A stretch of DNA of 64,000 nucleotides from Halostella pelagica. GTDB taxonomy: Archaea > Halobacteriota > Halobacteria > Halobacteriales > Natronoarchaeaceae. The notes beneath the pieces are model-generated. The model saw only the letters and a list, made by a program, of their open reading frames with translations. It was not told where the DNA came from and did no database searches. Of the stretch, positions 25,978-34,162 are shown in pieces. Each line of letters begins with the position of its first letter. The first letter of the stretch is position 1. The DNA lies in assembly GCA_005954745.1 (NCBI GenBank), contig CP040678.1:1860001-1924000 (forward strand). The letters run 5' to 3'. The position numbers and the translations under genes are program-made.

Positions 25978-26356
25978 CGTTCCAGTTTTCGTCCGCTAAG
26001 CCTCGCTTACTCGTTTCTCCCGTACCGAAACCGTCGACCGTGGCCCCGCTATTGCCGCTATTTCGCGGTTTCGCCTTCGCACCGGTACTCATTCAAATGC
26101 GGCTCGTAACGATCTATTACCGGGACTAAGAACGCGTTTCCGAAGCAGAGGCCCCAGTAACCCATGTGAAACGGTTCTAAAGCGTGTTCTACGTTTATCT
26201 CCCCGAGTCGGCTACGGTAGTTCGCTCCGCGACGGACGGCTAATCCGGACGTACTGACGGCGGCGCGGAAACGTCAGAGTACCCTGCTACTCGGCGTGGA
26301 AACGTCAGTATACCCGGCCGCTCCCGCTGGCCGCCCGCAGACAGCATCCCTATACC
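25978..26356. other. 379-bp intergenic region with a short direct repeat
   Basis: No protein gene is supported. It contains a 24-bp imperfect direct repeat (26261-26284 and 26292-26315, separate entry), close to the start of the small membrane protein gene. AT-rich patches at about 26110 and 26180 are of unknown use. Confidence 0.45.
26261..26315. repeat. 24-bp imperfect tandem repeat, 31-bp period
   Basis: CGGCGCGGAAACGTCAG plus AGTACCC at 26261-26284 recurs as CGGCGTGGAAACGTCAG plus TATACCC at 26292-26315, with three mismatches. The repeat lies 40 bases upstream of the gene at 26357 and may be a regulatory site. It may also be a chance local duplication. Confidence 0.45.
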
Positions 26357-26593
26357 ATGACGACGCTGATAGACACCGAGTACCGACGCTCACAGCTACC
26401 GAGTCGACTGACGACGCTCTTCGCGGGCCACGTCCGCAAATCGGGTGTAGCCGTGCTGGCTGTCCTCTTGGTTCTCGTCTTCGCTGGACTGCCGGCCGCG
26501 GCCACCGATAGCGATGTGACGAACGAAACGACGGCGGAACCTCAGGATGACGGTCTCGCTGAGACGACCGACGACCAACTCGACGATCAGTGA
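26357..26593 (+). CDS. Small membrane or secreted protein (78 aa)
   Basis: A 78-residue protein with a basic, Arg-containing N-terminus (RRSQLPSRLTTLFAGHVRK) and one hydrophobic segment (SGVAVLAVLLVLVFAGLPAAA) that could be a signal peptide or anchor. It has an acidic Thr-rich tail (TNETTAEPQDDGL) typical of haloarchaeal extracellular sequence. Codon composition fits a real gene. Its last 7 bases overlap the 3' end of the convergent gene. No family is recognised. Confidence 0.5.
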   Translation: MTTLIDTEYRRSQLPSRLTTLFAGHVRKSGVAVLAVLLVLVFAGLPAAATDSDVTNETTAEPQDDGLAETTDDQLDDQ

Positions 26594-27081
26594 TCCCGGT
26601 TCGGGACGGCCTCCAGCGTGCCTTCAACCGTTCTGACGGCGTCTGCACCCGAACGACGGTCCACGACGACCAGTAGCACGTCGCCCGCAGTCCCTGCCGC
26701 TTCGACGGTGACGCCTGCCGTCGACAGTTGCCGAAGCACCGCTGCGAGCGCCGCGGCGTCGACGTCACCTGTCGCTAACACGCCCTGAAGTGATCCCCCT
26801 GTCGGCGCGAGGGCGGTGTCGCCGACGACGAACAACGCGTCGCCGTGGTCGGCGACCTCGCCGAGACCGCCCTCCATCGTCACGCGAGCCTCGCGCTCGG
26901 CCGTTTCGTACGGCGGTAACTCGTCTGCGAACCGACGGAGCGCGGTCGCCACGGCATCGACATCGCCCTCCACGTCGAGAAACCGGGCGACTGCCGTGTA
27001 GTTCACCACGCCGGCCCTGAGTGCGTCGACGAGAAACGGTCGGTCGGCGACGGCCTCGCGCGTTCGAGCAGCGAGTGACAT
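26587..27081 (-). CDS. Haloarchaeal protein with ACT-like C-terminal domain (DUF7523-like)
   Basis: A 164-residue protein. The N-terminal half (AARTREAVADRPFLVDALRAGVVNYTAVARFL and VATALRRFADELPPYE) looks like a small helix-turn-helix or helical bundle. The C-terminal half (DALFVVGDTALAPTGGSL, LRQLSTAGVTVEAAGTAGDVLLVVVD) has the beta-alpha-beta pattern of an ACT-like regulatory domain. I recall this haloarchaeal family as DUF7523. A ligand-sensing role is inferred from the fold, with no operon partner to support it. Confidence 0.65.
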   Translation of the reverse strand: MSLAARTREAVADRPFLVDALRAGVVNYTAVARFLDVEGDVDAVATALRRFADELPPYETAEREARVTMEGGLGEVADHGDALFVVGDTALAPTGGSLQGVLATGDVDAAALAAVLRQLSTAGVTVEAAGTAGDVLLVVVDRRSGADAVRTVEGTLEAVPNRDH

Positions 27082-27217
27082 GAGCCTGTCACGCCGCTCC
27101 GAAGGGATAAAACCGACCCCTGTTTGGGTTCGAGGTACGGTACCGTCACCCTGGGATCCGCTGTATGCTGACGGCCCTGGCGAAGTCCCTAAGTTGCTTT
27201 GCCCCTTCGATAGACGT

Positions 27218-28090
27218 ATGCAAGCGCTGGTTATCGTGGCACACGGCTCTCACCTGAATCCGGACTCCAGCACGCCGACCTACCGTCACGCGGACACCGT
27301 CTGCGAGACGGACGCCTTCGACGAGGTCGTCACCGGGTTCTGGAAGGAACAGCCCCACTTCAGGGAAGTGCTGCGGACGGTCGAGAGCGACGAAGTGTAC
27401 GTCGTACCGCTGTTCGTCAGTGAAGGGTACTTCACGGAGGAAGTCATCCCGCGGGAACTCCGCGTCGACGACGACGTCGGCCTGGACGACCCCAACCCCG
27501 GATGGGAACCGCGGAGCGGCACGCCGGACGACGTCGACAAGACCGTCCACTACTGCGGGCCGGTCGGAACTCACGACGCCATGAGCGATGTCATCGTCCA
27601 GCGAGCGGAGAGCGTCACCGGCGACGCGGACCTCAGTGACGGCGTCGGACTGGCCGTGGTCGGCCACGGCACGGAACGCAACGAGAACAGCGCCAAGGCC
27701 ATCGAGTACCACGCCGACCGCATCAGTGAGCGCGGCGAGTTCGACGAAGTCGAGGCCCTGTTCATGGACGAAGAGCCCGAAGTCGACGACGTAACCGACT
27801 TCTTCTCCTCGCCCGACATCGTCGTGGTACCGCTGTTTATCGCGGACGGCTACCACACGCAGGAGGACATTCCCGAGGACATGGGGCTTACTGACGACTA
27901 CAGAACCGGGTGGGAGACGCCTGCTACAGTCGATGGGCACCGCATCTGGTACTCCGGTGCGGTCGGGACGGAGGACCTCATGGCGGACGTGATTCTGGAG
28001 CGGGCAGCCGAGGCCGGCGCTGACATCGGCGATGCCGTCGAAACCGTCCGCGACCTGACGGGCGGCACAAAACCGTTTGCAGACGACTGA
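27218..28090 (+). CDS. cbiX: CbiX-type sirohydrochlorin cobaltochelatase-like protein
   Basis: A 290-residue protein from ATG 27218, containing two CbiX/SirB chelatase domains. Domain 1 starts MQALVIVAHGSHLNPDS with the catalytic-type His in HGSH and continues VYVVPLFVSEGYFTEEVIPREL. Domain 2 has LAVVGHGTERNENSAKAIEYHADRI and IVVVPLFIADGYHTQEDIPEDM, with His in GHGT and GYHT. Such proteins insert cobalt (or iron) into sirohydrochlorin on the route to cobalamin or siroheme. The DR2241-family gene that often accompanies it lies 3.5 kb downstream. No other cob genes are seen. Confidence 0.85.
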   Translation: MQALVIVAHGSHLNPDSSTPTYRHADTVCETDAFDEVVTGFWKEQPHFREVLRTVESDEVYVVPLFVSEGYFTEEVIPRELRVDDDVGLDDPNPGWEPRSGTPDDVDKTVHYCGPVGTHDAMSDVIVQRAESVTGDADLSDGVGLAVVGHGTERNENSAKAIEYHADRISERGEFDEVEALFMDEEPEVDDVTDFFSSPDIVVVPLFIADGYHTQEDIPEDMGLTDDYRTGWETPATVDGHRIWYSGAVGTEDLMADVILERAAEAGADIGDAVETVRDLTGGTKPFADD

Positions 28091-28156
28091 CTAGACATTC
28101 GAGTGCTGTGTGGCCCGGTTGCTCCGGTTTTTCTCGCTCGGAAAGTACTCGGGGAA

Positions 28157-28162
28157 TTTAAA
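28157..28162 (+). promoter_or_regulatory. TATA box of the wHTH gene
   Basis: TTTAAA lies 25 bases upstream of GTG 28187. This spacing supports a leaderless transcript and the choice of that GTG over the in-frame upstream start at 28103. Confidence 0.6.
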
Positions 28163-28186
28163 ACGGAACTGGCCGTTGCTCGACAC

Positions 28187-28552
28187 GTGAGTGAGGATCG
28201 GGAACTCGATGACGTGCTCGATCTCATCAGTGACGAGTACGCTCGTTCGATCCTCGCGGAGACCAGTGTGGAACCAATGTCAGCCAAAAGGCTCAGTGAC
28301 CGCTGCGACGCATCTCTCCCGACGATATACCGACGTATCGAACGGTTAAAGCAGCACGAACTCATCGAGGAACAGACCAGAGTTGATCCGGACGGCGGCC
28401 ACCACAAGGTGTTCTCCGCCACGCTGTCGTCTGTGTCGATAGAACTCGAAGACGGAGCGTACGAGGCGCGGATAGAACGCACGGAACGCGCTCCGGCGCT
28501 CGACGCCGACGACACGGCTGACCGACTGACGTACATGTGGGAGAACCTCTGA
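28187..28552 (+). CDS. Winged-helix regulator paired with DUF7521-like membrane protein
   Basis: A 121-residue protein from GTG 28187, chosen because a TATA box lies 25 bases upstream. The domain is an ArsR-type winged helix: DVLDLISDEYARSILAETSVEPMSAKRLSDRCDASLPTIYRRIERLKQHELI, with recognition helix SLPTIYRRIERL and a basic wing (DPDGGHHKVF). The last 25 residues are acidic. It is followed after 2 bases by a small membrane protein gene; this two-gene pairing is recurrent in haloarchaea. The effector is unknown, possibly membrane or redox signals relayed by the partner. Confidence 0.8.
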   Translation: MSEDRELDDVLDLISDEYARSILAETSVEPMSAKRLSDRCDASLPTIYRRIERLKQHELIEEQTRVDPDGGHHKVFSATLSSVSIELEDGAYEARIERTERAPALDADDTADRLTYMWENL

Positions 28553-28554
28553 CT

Positions 28555-28866
28555 ATGTCACTCGCAACGTCCCCCATCCAGTGGGCCATCCTGGCCGCCT
28601 CGTTCGCCTCGACAGTCGTCGGACTGTACGTCGCCTATCAGGCGTACCGCGGCTACCGCCGCCACCAAAGTCGGCCGATGCAGTATCTCTCGCTCGGCCT
28701 CGTCATTCTGATGGGTGTCACCTTCGCTTCGGCGTTCGTTGGCTCCTTGTTGCTCCGAGGCGGGGTCGTTCCGATCGACTACCAGCCGGGCTTTACCCTG
28801 CTCGTCAGACTGCTTCAACTTCTCGGCGTCGCGTTCATCGCGTACTCGTTGTCGCTGCGTGCCTGA
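28555..28866 (+). CDS. Three-helix membrane protein (DUF7521-like)
   Basis: A 103-residue protein from ATG 28555 with three hydrophobic segments (IQWAILAASFASTVVGLYVAYQ, LSLGLVILMGVTFASAFVGSLL, LLVRLLQLLGVAFIAYSLSL). The QAYRGYRRHQSRPMQYLSLG basic loop between helices 1 and 2 is characteristic of the family that I recall as DUF7521, found next to ArsR-like regulators. It is coupled to the wHTH gene and overlaps the convergent LolA-like gene by 52 bases at its 3' end. Confidence 0.75.
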   Translation: MSLATSPIQWAILAASFASTVVGLYVAYQAYRGYRRHQSRPMQYLSLGLVILMGVTFASAFVGSLLLRGGVVPIDYQPGFTLLVRLLQLLGVAFIAYSLSLRA

Positions 28867-30104
28867 TCGGTCGCCCGCTCACAGTCGACCGAGGCGGTGA
28901 CACCGAGAACGGCCGACCGGCTGGCGTTTCGTCCGGTGACGCTGTACCGCCGTCCCCCACACTCCCAGACCGCTATCTGGACCGACCCGAACTCGGTGTA
29001 CTGTACCGTCCGTCCGTCGACCGACACGCGTTCGGCGTCGCTGAGTCCGCCCGACGTAGTCCGATTCATCTTCGTGACGGTGAGTTCAGACGGCCCGTTA
29101 GTGTAGCTGATCGAAACCGAGCGATAGGCTCCGCTCAACCGACGGAACGTTTCGGGTTCGAATCCGGACGGCGGGTCAGGGTCGGGAACAGTCATTTCAG
29201 CCGCCTCCGCGAGTGCCTCTCTGGAGTCGTACGTCGTCGTTTCCGGGAACGACTGCTCGGTGACAGTCACGTTCTCCGGCGGATCGAACTCGAACGTTGA
29301 CTCGTCGAACCCCGGATCGAACGTGACGTTCGAGTACGTCACCCGGGTTTCGTAACGGTCGCCGTTCATCCACCAGCGCTGGTGGTACTTCAGCGGGAAA
29401 TACCGCTCCGCGTCGATCCACAGCGTCTGTGTCATGTTCGTCATTCCGAGGCTTGACCCGTTACCCGCCGCCAGCGTACCGTTAATCCGGACGACGTGTG
29501 TTTTCCGCTCGTCGACCGTTCCGGTCCCGAGGTAGGTCACCTCGTAATCCGTTTCGTCCGCTGCGGGAGTTTCGATCGACGCCGTCGTCGACTGGGGCGA
29601 CGATACGACTGGCAACGGTGAGACGCCCCGATCCGTATCGTCCGTGTCGTCCGCCTCCGCCGCTCCGCGTTGTTCGTTGATCCGCGCGAAGATATCGTCT
29701 AGTTGGTCCTGCGTTCTCGAGGACCGTTCCATCTGCTCCGGGAGTTCCTGCCGGATCGCTTCGCCCGCGTCACGGTCGTACAGCCACATGACCGAACCGT
29801 TGGTGTATATCTCGGTCTCGTTCCTGCTATCGTCGACGGTTCGCTGGTAGAGTTTCTGAGTCCCGGGCCGCTCCTTCGTAACCATCACCGACTGCTCGGA
29901 GGTGTTCGGACCCTCGAACTCGGAGGTGACGGTTGCGGCAACGCCGTCTATCTGTGCGTACTTCTCCGAGGCGTTCTCTCCTATCGGCTTCGTCTCCGAC
30001 GCGCCGGTGTCGCCGCCGAACGCGACGAACACGCCCGCAGAGATCAGGAAAACGGCGAAGATACCCACGATGGCCCGCTGGAGAGGGGACTCTATGAACG
30101 GCAT
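28815..30104 (-). CDS. LolA/DUF4367-like membrane-anchored protein, paralogue 1
   Basis: A 429-residue protein from ATG 30104. It is anchored by an N-terminal helix (LQRAIVGIFAVFLISAGVFVAFGGD) and has no lipobox. The ectodomain has the pattern of LolA-like carriers: TVTSEFEGPNTSEQSVMVTKERPGTQKLYQR, NGSVMWLYDRDAGEAIR, THVVRINGTL, LWIDAERYFPLKYHQRW, and a C-terminal domain with ETFRRLSGAYRSVSISYTNGPSELTVTKM resembling DUF4367. It is homologous in order and motifs to the next gene. A lipid or hydrophobic cargo is inferred. Archaea lack the Lol outer-membrane pathway. Confidence 0.7.
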   Translation of the reverse strand: MPFIESPLQRAIVGIFAVFLISAGVFVAFGGDTGASETKPIGENASEKYAQIDGVAATVTSEFEGPNTSEQSVMVTKERPGTQKLYQRTVDDSRNETEIYTNGSVMWLYDRDAGEAIRQELPEQMERSSRTQDQLDDIFARINEQRGAAEADDTDDTDRGVSPLPVVSSPQSTTASIETPAADETDYEVTYLGTGTVDERKTHVVRINGTLAAGNGSSLGMTNMTQTLWIDAERYFPLKYHQRWWMNGDRYETRVTYSNVTFDPGFDESTFEFDPPENVTVTEQSFPETTTYDSREALAEAAEMTVPDPDPPSGFEPETFRRLSGAYRSVSISYTNGPSELTVTKMNRTTSGGLSDAERVSVDGRTVQYTEFGSVQIAVWECGGRRYSVTGRNASRSAVLGVTASVDCERATDQARSDNEYAMNATPRS

Positions 30105-30260
30105 ACAGTTCGGACGAACAGGGAGACGAAGCAAAAATCCTTGCATCTCGGCGAGAGAACAAGTTCGAAACGAGAGAAAGAAGGGCGTGGCGGAGGGGAA
30201 AGCGTCAGCGAGAGTGCCGCGCCCGGGTGGCGGCGGCAGGGAGCTATCGGTTCGGCGGTC

Positions 30261-31412
30261 TCAGTGACAGCCGATGGACTCGGCTATCTCGACCAGTCCC
30301 GCCTCGTCGAACGGGCCGTGCACGGAGTAGGTTTTGCCGTCGCAGGACCACGTGACGAGCCCTCTGTCGTCGAAGTCAGTGTACCGAGCTTCGTTTCCGT
30401 CAATGGTGACGTTCTCGGCGCTACCGTCCGCCGTTTCGTAGGTGGTGTTTATCGCCGTAATGGAGAGTTGTCGGTCCCCGTTGGTGTAGGTGATAGACAC
30501 CGATTCGGTAGTCCCCTCGACGATCCGTCCGGTTTCGAACTCGTACCCTGTGGGAACGTCCGGTGCCGGAACCGACAGGTTCGACTCTCCCGTCATGGCC
30601 TCGCGGGAGTCGTAGGTCGAGGTGTCGGGCGTGCTGTACTCTTCCCACTCAACGTCTTCCGGGAGGTCATCGAACGTAAACGTCGTGTCCGGAATCGTCG
30701 GATTCAGGCTGACGTTCTCGTACTCGATGGTGGTCGTCGTGTTGAGTGCGGAGGTCGAACTGGTGGTCTCGACCCGTTTGGGGAAGTACGTCTCGGCGTC
30801 GAGCCATGCGGTCATCTCAGCCTCTGCGTTCATCGTACCGTTAGGAACGAGGGTAACGCGGTACGTCCGATCGCCGTCGATTTGCTCGGTCGCCTCGTAC
30901 TCGACGGACGCCTCCCGGAGACTGCCGACGATAGTCAATCCGGCCGCGGATCCGCCGTTAAATTCGCGGTCGTACACCGTCACCTTCTGCTCGTCGGCGT
31001 CGTATATCGCCATCCTGCTCTCGTTGAGAAGGGACACGTCGCCGGCACGGGACTCCGGAGCGAGCGTTTGACTCCGCATCTCGCCCGACTCCGGGCGGAG
31101 CCACACCTTCGTCGCGGCCTTAGTCTCGTCGCCGTCGAAGACGACCGTCATCCGCTGGGTCATCGTCAGGCTCTCTATCTCCGACATCCGCTCGTTGAGC
31201 GTGTCGGTCAGTTCCTCGTCGCTCGGGGGTGCGTTGTCGTCGCTGTCGTCAGTATCGTCGTCAGACTGTTCTTCCGGAAGATCTGTGGGCTCAGCAGTCG
31301 TCTGGTCCGCGTCCCCGCTGCCGGGAGCGACGGTGCCCAAACAACCGCTGAGCACTAACATGCCGACCAGCAACAGGGCCGGGACGGAGGACCGAAGTGA
31401 GTCGGAAACCAT
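30261..31412 (-). CDS. LolA/DUF4367-like lipoprotein, paralogue 2
   Basis: A 383-residue lipoprotein (SSVPALLLVGMLVLSGCLG, lipobox Cys23) with a long acidic linker. Segments SLTMTQRMTVVFDGDETKAA, NESRMAIYDADEQKVTVYDREF, TAWLDAETYFPKRVETT and FDDLPEDVEWEEYSTPDTSTYDSREAM align with paralogue 1. The C-terminal half (PTGYEFETGRIVEGTTESVSITYTNGDRQLSI, DRGLVTWSCDGKTYSVHGPF) ends with the DUF4367-like strand pair. The two genes are tandem, same strand, 156 bases apart, which suggests an old duplication. Confidence 0.74.
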   Translation of the reverse strand: MVSDSLRSSVPALLLVGMLVLSGCLGTVAPGSGDADQTTAEPTDLPEEQSDDDTDDSDDNAPPSDEELTDTLNERMSEIESLTMTQRMTVVFDGDETKAATKVWLRPESGEMRSQTLAPESRAGDVSLLNESRMAIYDADEQKVTVYDREFNGGSAAGLTIVGSLREASVEYEATEQIDGDRTYRVTLVPNGTMNAEAEMTAWLDAETYFPKRVETTSSTSALNTTTTIEYENVSLNPTIPDTTFTFDDLPEDVEWEEYSTPDTSTYDSREAMTGESNLSVPAPDVPTGYEFETGRIVEGTTESVSITYTNGDRQLSITAINTTYETADGSAENVTIDGNEARYTDFDDRGLVTWSCDGKTYSVHGPFDEAGLVEIAESIGCH

Positions 31413-31574
31413 TGCATTTCTTCCGTGTCTCCGTATCTACATAAATGGGTCAGCGCTCTCTCCCTATCGGAAAGGCGGGGAAAAACTTATATACTTCATC
31501 TGTTCAAAACGGCGAGACGGCGCTTCCGTGGTCGAATAGCCGGGCTTATGCCGTCCCTGTCCTACGACGTACGT

Positions 31575-32648
31575 ATGCAAGCCGAGCAGATCGAGGCGCT
31601 CCGCGAAGCGGCGTCCGACGGGATCGCCCTGGACGGCCTCGAAGCCGAGTACGACGGCGACGTGTACCGGTTTGCGGTCCCGGACGACGAGCGGACCGGC
31701 CTCTCGGAGTCGGCGTTCGTTCAGGCGGCCGAAGACGCCCCCGCCTACGTCACGAACTGGTACTTCTGGGCGCAGATCGCTCCGACCCACAGCGCCCGAC
31801 GCGCGTTTCTTCGGTGGCTCGAATGGTCCGACGCCGGTGACGTTCTGACGCGGTACGACGAACTCGCTGCCGGCGTCAGTCGGACCTGGGGCGAACTCGA
31901 ACTTACGGTGACGCTCGGCGACGACGGCCGCCGAGCGTACGACGTTCGCCACGAGAACGACGCCGGCGCGCCGGTCACGGACCTCCGGACGTACGAAGAC
32001 CCGACCGATGCGCGCGAACTCGTCAAGTACGACCGAAAAGAGCGATACCGACCCCTGAAGACCGCCCCGTCGCTCCGCGACGGGTGGGTGTTTCCCGATC
32101 TCACTGCGCCGGAACTGGTCGAAACCGTTGGCATCGTCTATCCGGCGACGATACCGAACTGGCACCGAGAGCGTGAAGGCGAACTCGATATCTCTCACTG
32201 GCGCGAGACGGCGGAGCGACAGACCGGCATCTACGACATCGTCGACGAACTCGACCCCGAGGCGGTCGACCGGATCGCCGCAACCTGTTGTGTCGACTCG
32301 CAGTGTCTCAAACGCCGAGAGTGGGAGTTCGACGAGGACCGCGAACTCGATGCCGACGGCGGAGACGGGCAGTTCCCCTGTCGCGAGCCGTGTTCGCTCG
32401 TCGTCGCCGCCGCGCGCAAGTGGACCACGCTGGAACGCGAGGAATCGCGCACCTACGAGTTCGACCTCACCCCGAGCGAGAAAGAGCAGATAGAGGACGT
32501 GATCGACGCCGTCGCCGACGGCAGGTCCGACGATATCCGCGAGGCGGACGTGTACGAGGGAGCGAACCGCTATCGCACCCGCTACCTGCGGGAGAAGCTA
32601 TTCGACGAGGAGGGACGACTCTGCGGCGTGCCGACCGAGGAAGAGTAG
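31575..32648 (+). CDS. DR2241-family protein with C-terminal Cys (4Fe-4S-type) cluster
   Basis: A 357-residue protein from ATG 31575. The N-terminal 240 residues (ALDGLEAEYDGDVYRFAVPD, NWYFWAQIAPTHSARRAFLRWLEWSDA) match the DR2241 family. The C-terminal part has ATCCVDSQCLKRREWEFDED and then FPCREPCSLVVAAARKW, in total five Cys residues arranged as in the DR2241 iron-sulfur domain. Members often sit next to or fused with CbiX chelatases, fitting the cbiX gene at 27.2 kb. A role in cobalt chelation or tetrapyrrole chemistry is inferred from this association only. Confidence 0.78.
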   Translation: MQAEQIEALREAASDGIALDGLEAEYDGDVYRFAVPDDERTGLSESAFVQAAEDAPAYVTNWYFWAQIAPTHSARRAFLRWLEWSDAGDVLTRYDELAAGVSRTWGELELTVTLGDDGRRAYDVRHENDAGAPVTDLRTYEDPTDARELVKYDRKERYRPLKTAPSLRDGWVFPDLTAPELVETVGIVYPATIPNWHREREGELDISHWRETAERQTGIYDIVDELDPEAVDRIAATCCVDSQCLKRREWEFDEDRELDADGGDGQFPCREPCSLVVAAARKWTTLEREESRTYEFDLTPSEKEQIEDVIDAVADGRSDDIREADVYEGANRYRTRYLREKLFDEEGRLCGVPTEEE

Positions 32649-32808
32649 CTACTCCGTACCCACGACGACCGGACTCCCTCGACTAACGAGACAGTCGCAT
32701 CTGTTCGCGCAGTCGTGCATGCACACTTGGCCCGACTTCATTCCGTCCCTGACCTCGTTCTGGACCGTCCGTAACCGTCTCGACGTCGCACTGCTTTACG
32801 ATGAACGT

Positions 32809-33396
32809 TCAGCCGCGAACCAGAATCGCACCCGCTGCGAAGACACCGACGAGGACGACAGCAAGTCCGAACAGGGCGAACATGGCGTCGACGACAGTCG
32901 CGGCGAGCAACGCCACGAACAGGGCGACGCCCGCCAGCGCGACGACTGGCGCACTCTTCGCAAGCGGTGTCGGCGGGAGCGAACGAGCGTCCGTCTGTCG
33001 GTCCACATCCGTGTCGGCGGTTCCGCCCGGCTCGGCGAGCGTTTCGTCGATGTCGACGGCATCGACGCTGTTCTCGGCTTCCCTGGCGGTCACGTCGACG
33101 TACGCGGTCTCCGCGCCGTAGCCCGTGACGATCTTTAGCTTGCCGCTGGCCGGGAGCGCGCCGTCCACGACGTCGAGAGCGACTCTCCTGACCGTCTCCG
33201 TTTCGACGAAGTGGTTGGTCGCTTCGAGCGTCGCTCCGCGTTCCAGCCCCTCCATGAGATTGAGGTGAACGTGGACCGCGCGGCCGTGGTTCACCAGTTC
33301 GATGTCGAACGCCCCCGCCGTCTCGAACGACCGCGTTTCCACTGTGATGGCGTGGAGAGTCTCGTCATTCACGTGGACCGACAGCGTCCGGGGCAC
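32809..33396 (-). CDS. DUF7524-like membrane protein
   Basis: A 195-residue protein from GTG 33396; an in-frame TTG at 33423 would add nine residues. It starts MPRTLSVHVNDETLHAITVETRSFETAG. A beta-rich N-terminal domain (FDIELVNHGRAVHVHLNLMEGL, SGKLKIVTGYGAETAYVDVT) is followed by an acidic linker and two close membrane helices (APVVALAGVALFVALLAATVV and AMFALFGLAVVLVGVFAAGAILV). I recall this arrangement as haloarchaeal DUF7524. It sits just downstream of the Trm112-like gene and is probably co-transcribed. Confidence 0.72.
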   Translation of the reverse strand: MPRTLSVHVNDETLHAITVETRSFETAGAFDIELVNHGRAVHVHLNLMEGLERGATLEATNHFVETETVRRVALDVVDGALPASGKLKIVTGYGAETAYVDVTAREAENSVDAVDIDETLAEPGGTADTDVDRQTDARSLPPTPLAKSAPVVALAGVALFVALLAATVVDAMFALFGLAVVLVGVFAAGAILVRG

Positions 33397-33429
33397 GGCT
33401 ACTTCGTCGGACCCCGGGAGCAAAAACCT

Positions 33430-33624
33430 TCAGGCTGGGGCCTCGTCTCGCATGTCCGGCGGAAGGAGGTTGGGGATCCCGTCCTCGATGGGGTAACTCT
33501 CCCCGCATTCCGTACAGACGAGTTTCCCAGACATGATCTCGCCGTCGTCTCGCTCCTCGTCTTGCAGTTCGAGGTCGTGTTTGTCCATCGGGCAACAGAG
33601 TATGTCCATGAGTGATTCTTTCAC
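33430..33624 (-). CDS. Trm112-like methyltransferase activator (64 aa)
   Basis: A 64-residue zinc protein. GTG 33624 (MKESLMDILCCPMDKHDLEL) is preferred to the longer frame, since it matches the usual start and has GGTGAG about 8 bases upstream. CCPMD and CTECGESYPIEDGIPNLLPPDM form the four-Cys zinc site and the beta strand that pairs with partner methyltransferases. Trm112 stabilises several class I SAM methyltransferases acting on tRNA, rRNA and protein release factor. The family call is firm; the partner cannot be told. Confidence 0.87.
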   Translation of the reverse strand: MKESLMDILCCPMDKHDLELQDEERDDGEIMSGKLVCTECGESYPIEDGIPNLLPPDMRDEAPA

Positions 33625-33732
33625 GACGAACTCACCTGATAGTCGACACCACGGCTCCCCCGGCAAAAAACGTGCCGGGTCGTCCCCGTGCTGACACAAG
33701 CTATTTACTTTGCTCACTGCGTGTGAAACTAT

Positions 33733-34098
33733 ATGCCCGGAGACGAGTCACTGTACCACGAAATCGGCGGTGAGGAAGCGATCGGAGCAGTCGTCGACGA
33801 GTTTTACGACCGCGTCCTCGCCGACGAGAAACTAGCTGGGTACTTCTCGGAGGTAAATCTCGACGAACTCAGGTCGCACCAGACCGCGTTCATCTCCGCG
33901 GTGACTGGCGGACCGGTCGAGTACGACGGTGACGACATGCGCGACGCGCACGCTCACCTCGACCTGACGAACGACGATTTCCGGCGGGTCGCCGGTCACC
34001 TGCGGGAGAGCCTGGAATCGTTCGACGTTCAACCGGAACACGTCGACGCGATACTCTCCGAAGTGGCGGCTCTCGAATCCGATATCGTCGCGAAGTAA
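33733..34098 (+). CDS. Group I truncated hemoglobin
   Basis: This 121-residue 2-over-2 globin begins SLYHEIGGEEAIGAVVDEFYDRVLADEKLAGYF, the typical first helices with a Tyr in the B helix (FYDRV). The proximal heme ligand fits His73 in DAHAHLDLTNDDFRRV, and FISAVTGGPVEYDGDDMRDAH is the conserved E-F connection. Such proteins bind O2 or NO. The gene is divergent from the Trm112-like gene, with a promoter in the 108-bp gap that includes CTATTTACTTTG. Regulation by oxygen or nitrosative stress is not visible. Confidence 0.9.
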   Translation: MPGDESLYHEIGGEEAIGAVVDEFYDRVLADEKLAGYFSEVNLDELRSHQTAFISAVTGGPVEYDGDDMRDAHAHLDLTNDDFRRVAGHLRESLESFDVQPEHVDAILSEVAALESDIVAK

Positions 34099-34162
34099 GC
34101 GCCCGTCGGAGAGAGCGACGACGGTCCGCGGTTCGCTCCGTGGTCGCTGTCGGTTTCAGGCG

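Noticed and set aside
29703-31358. 551-codon + strand frame over the LolA-like genes
   Set aside because: It runs antisense to two clearly domain-bearing exported proteins, is basic and rich in Arg/Val, and has no recognisable motif.
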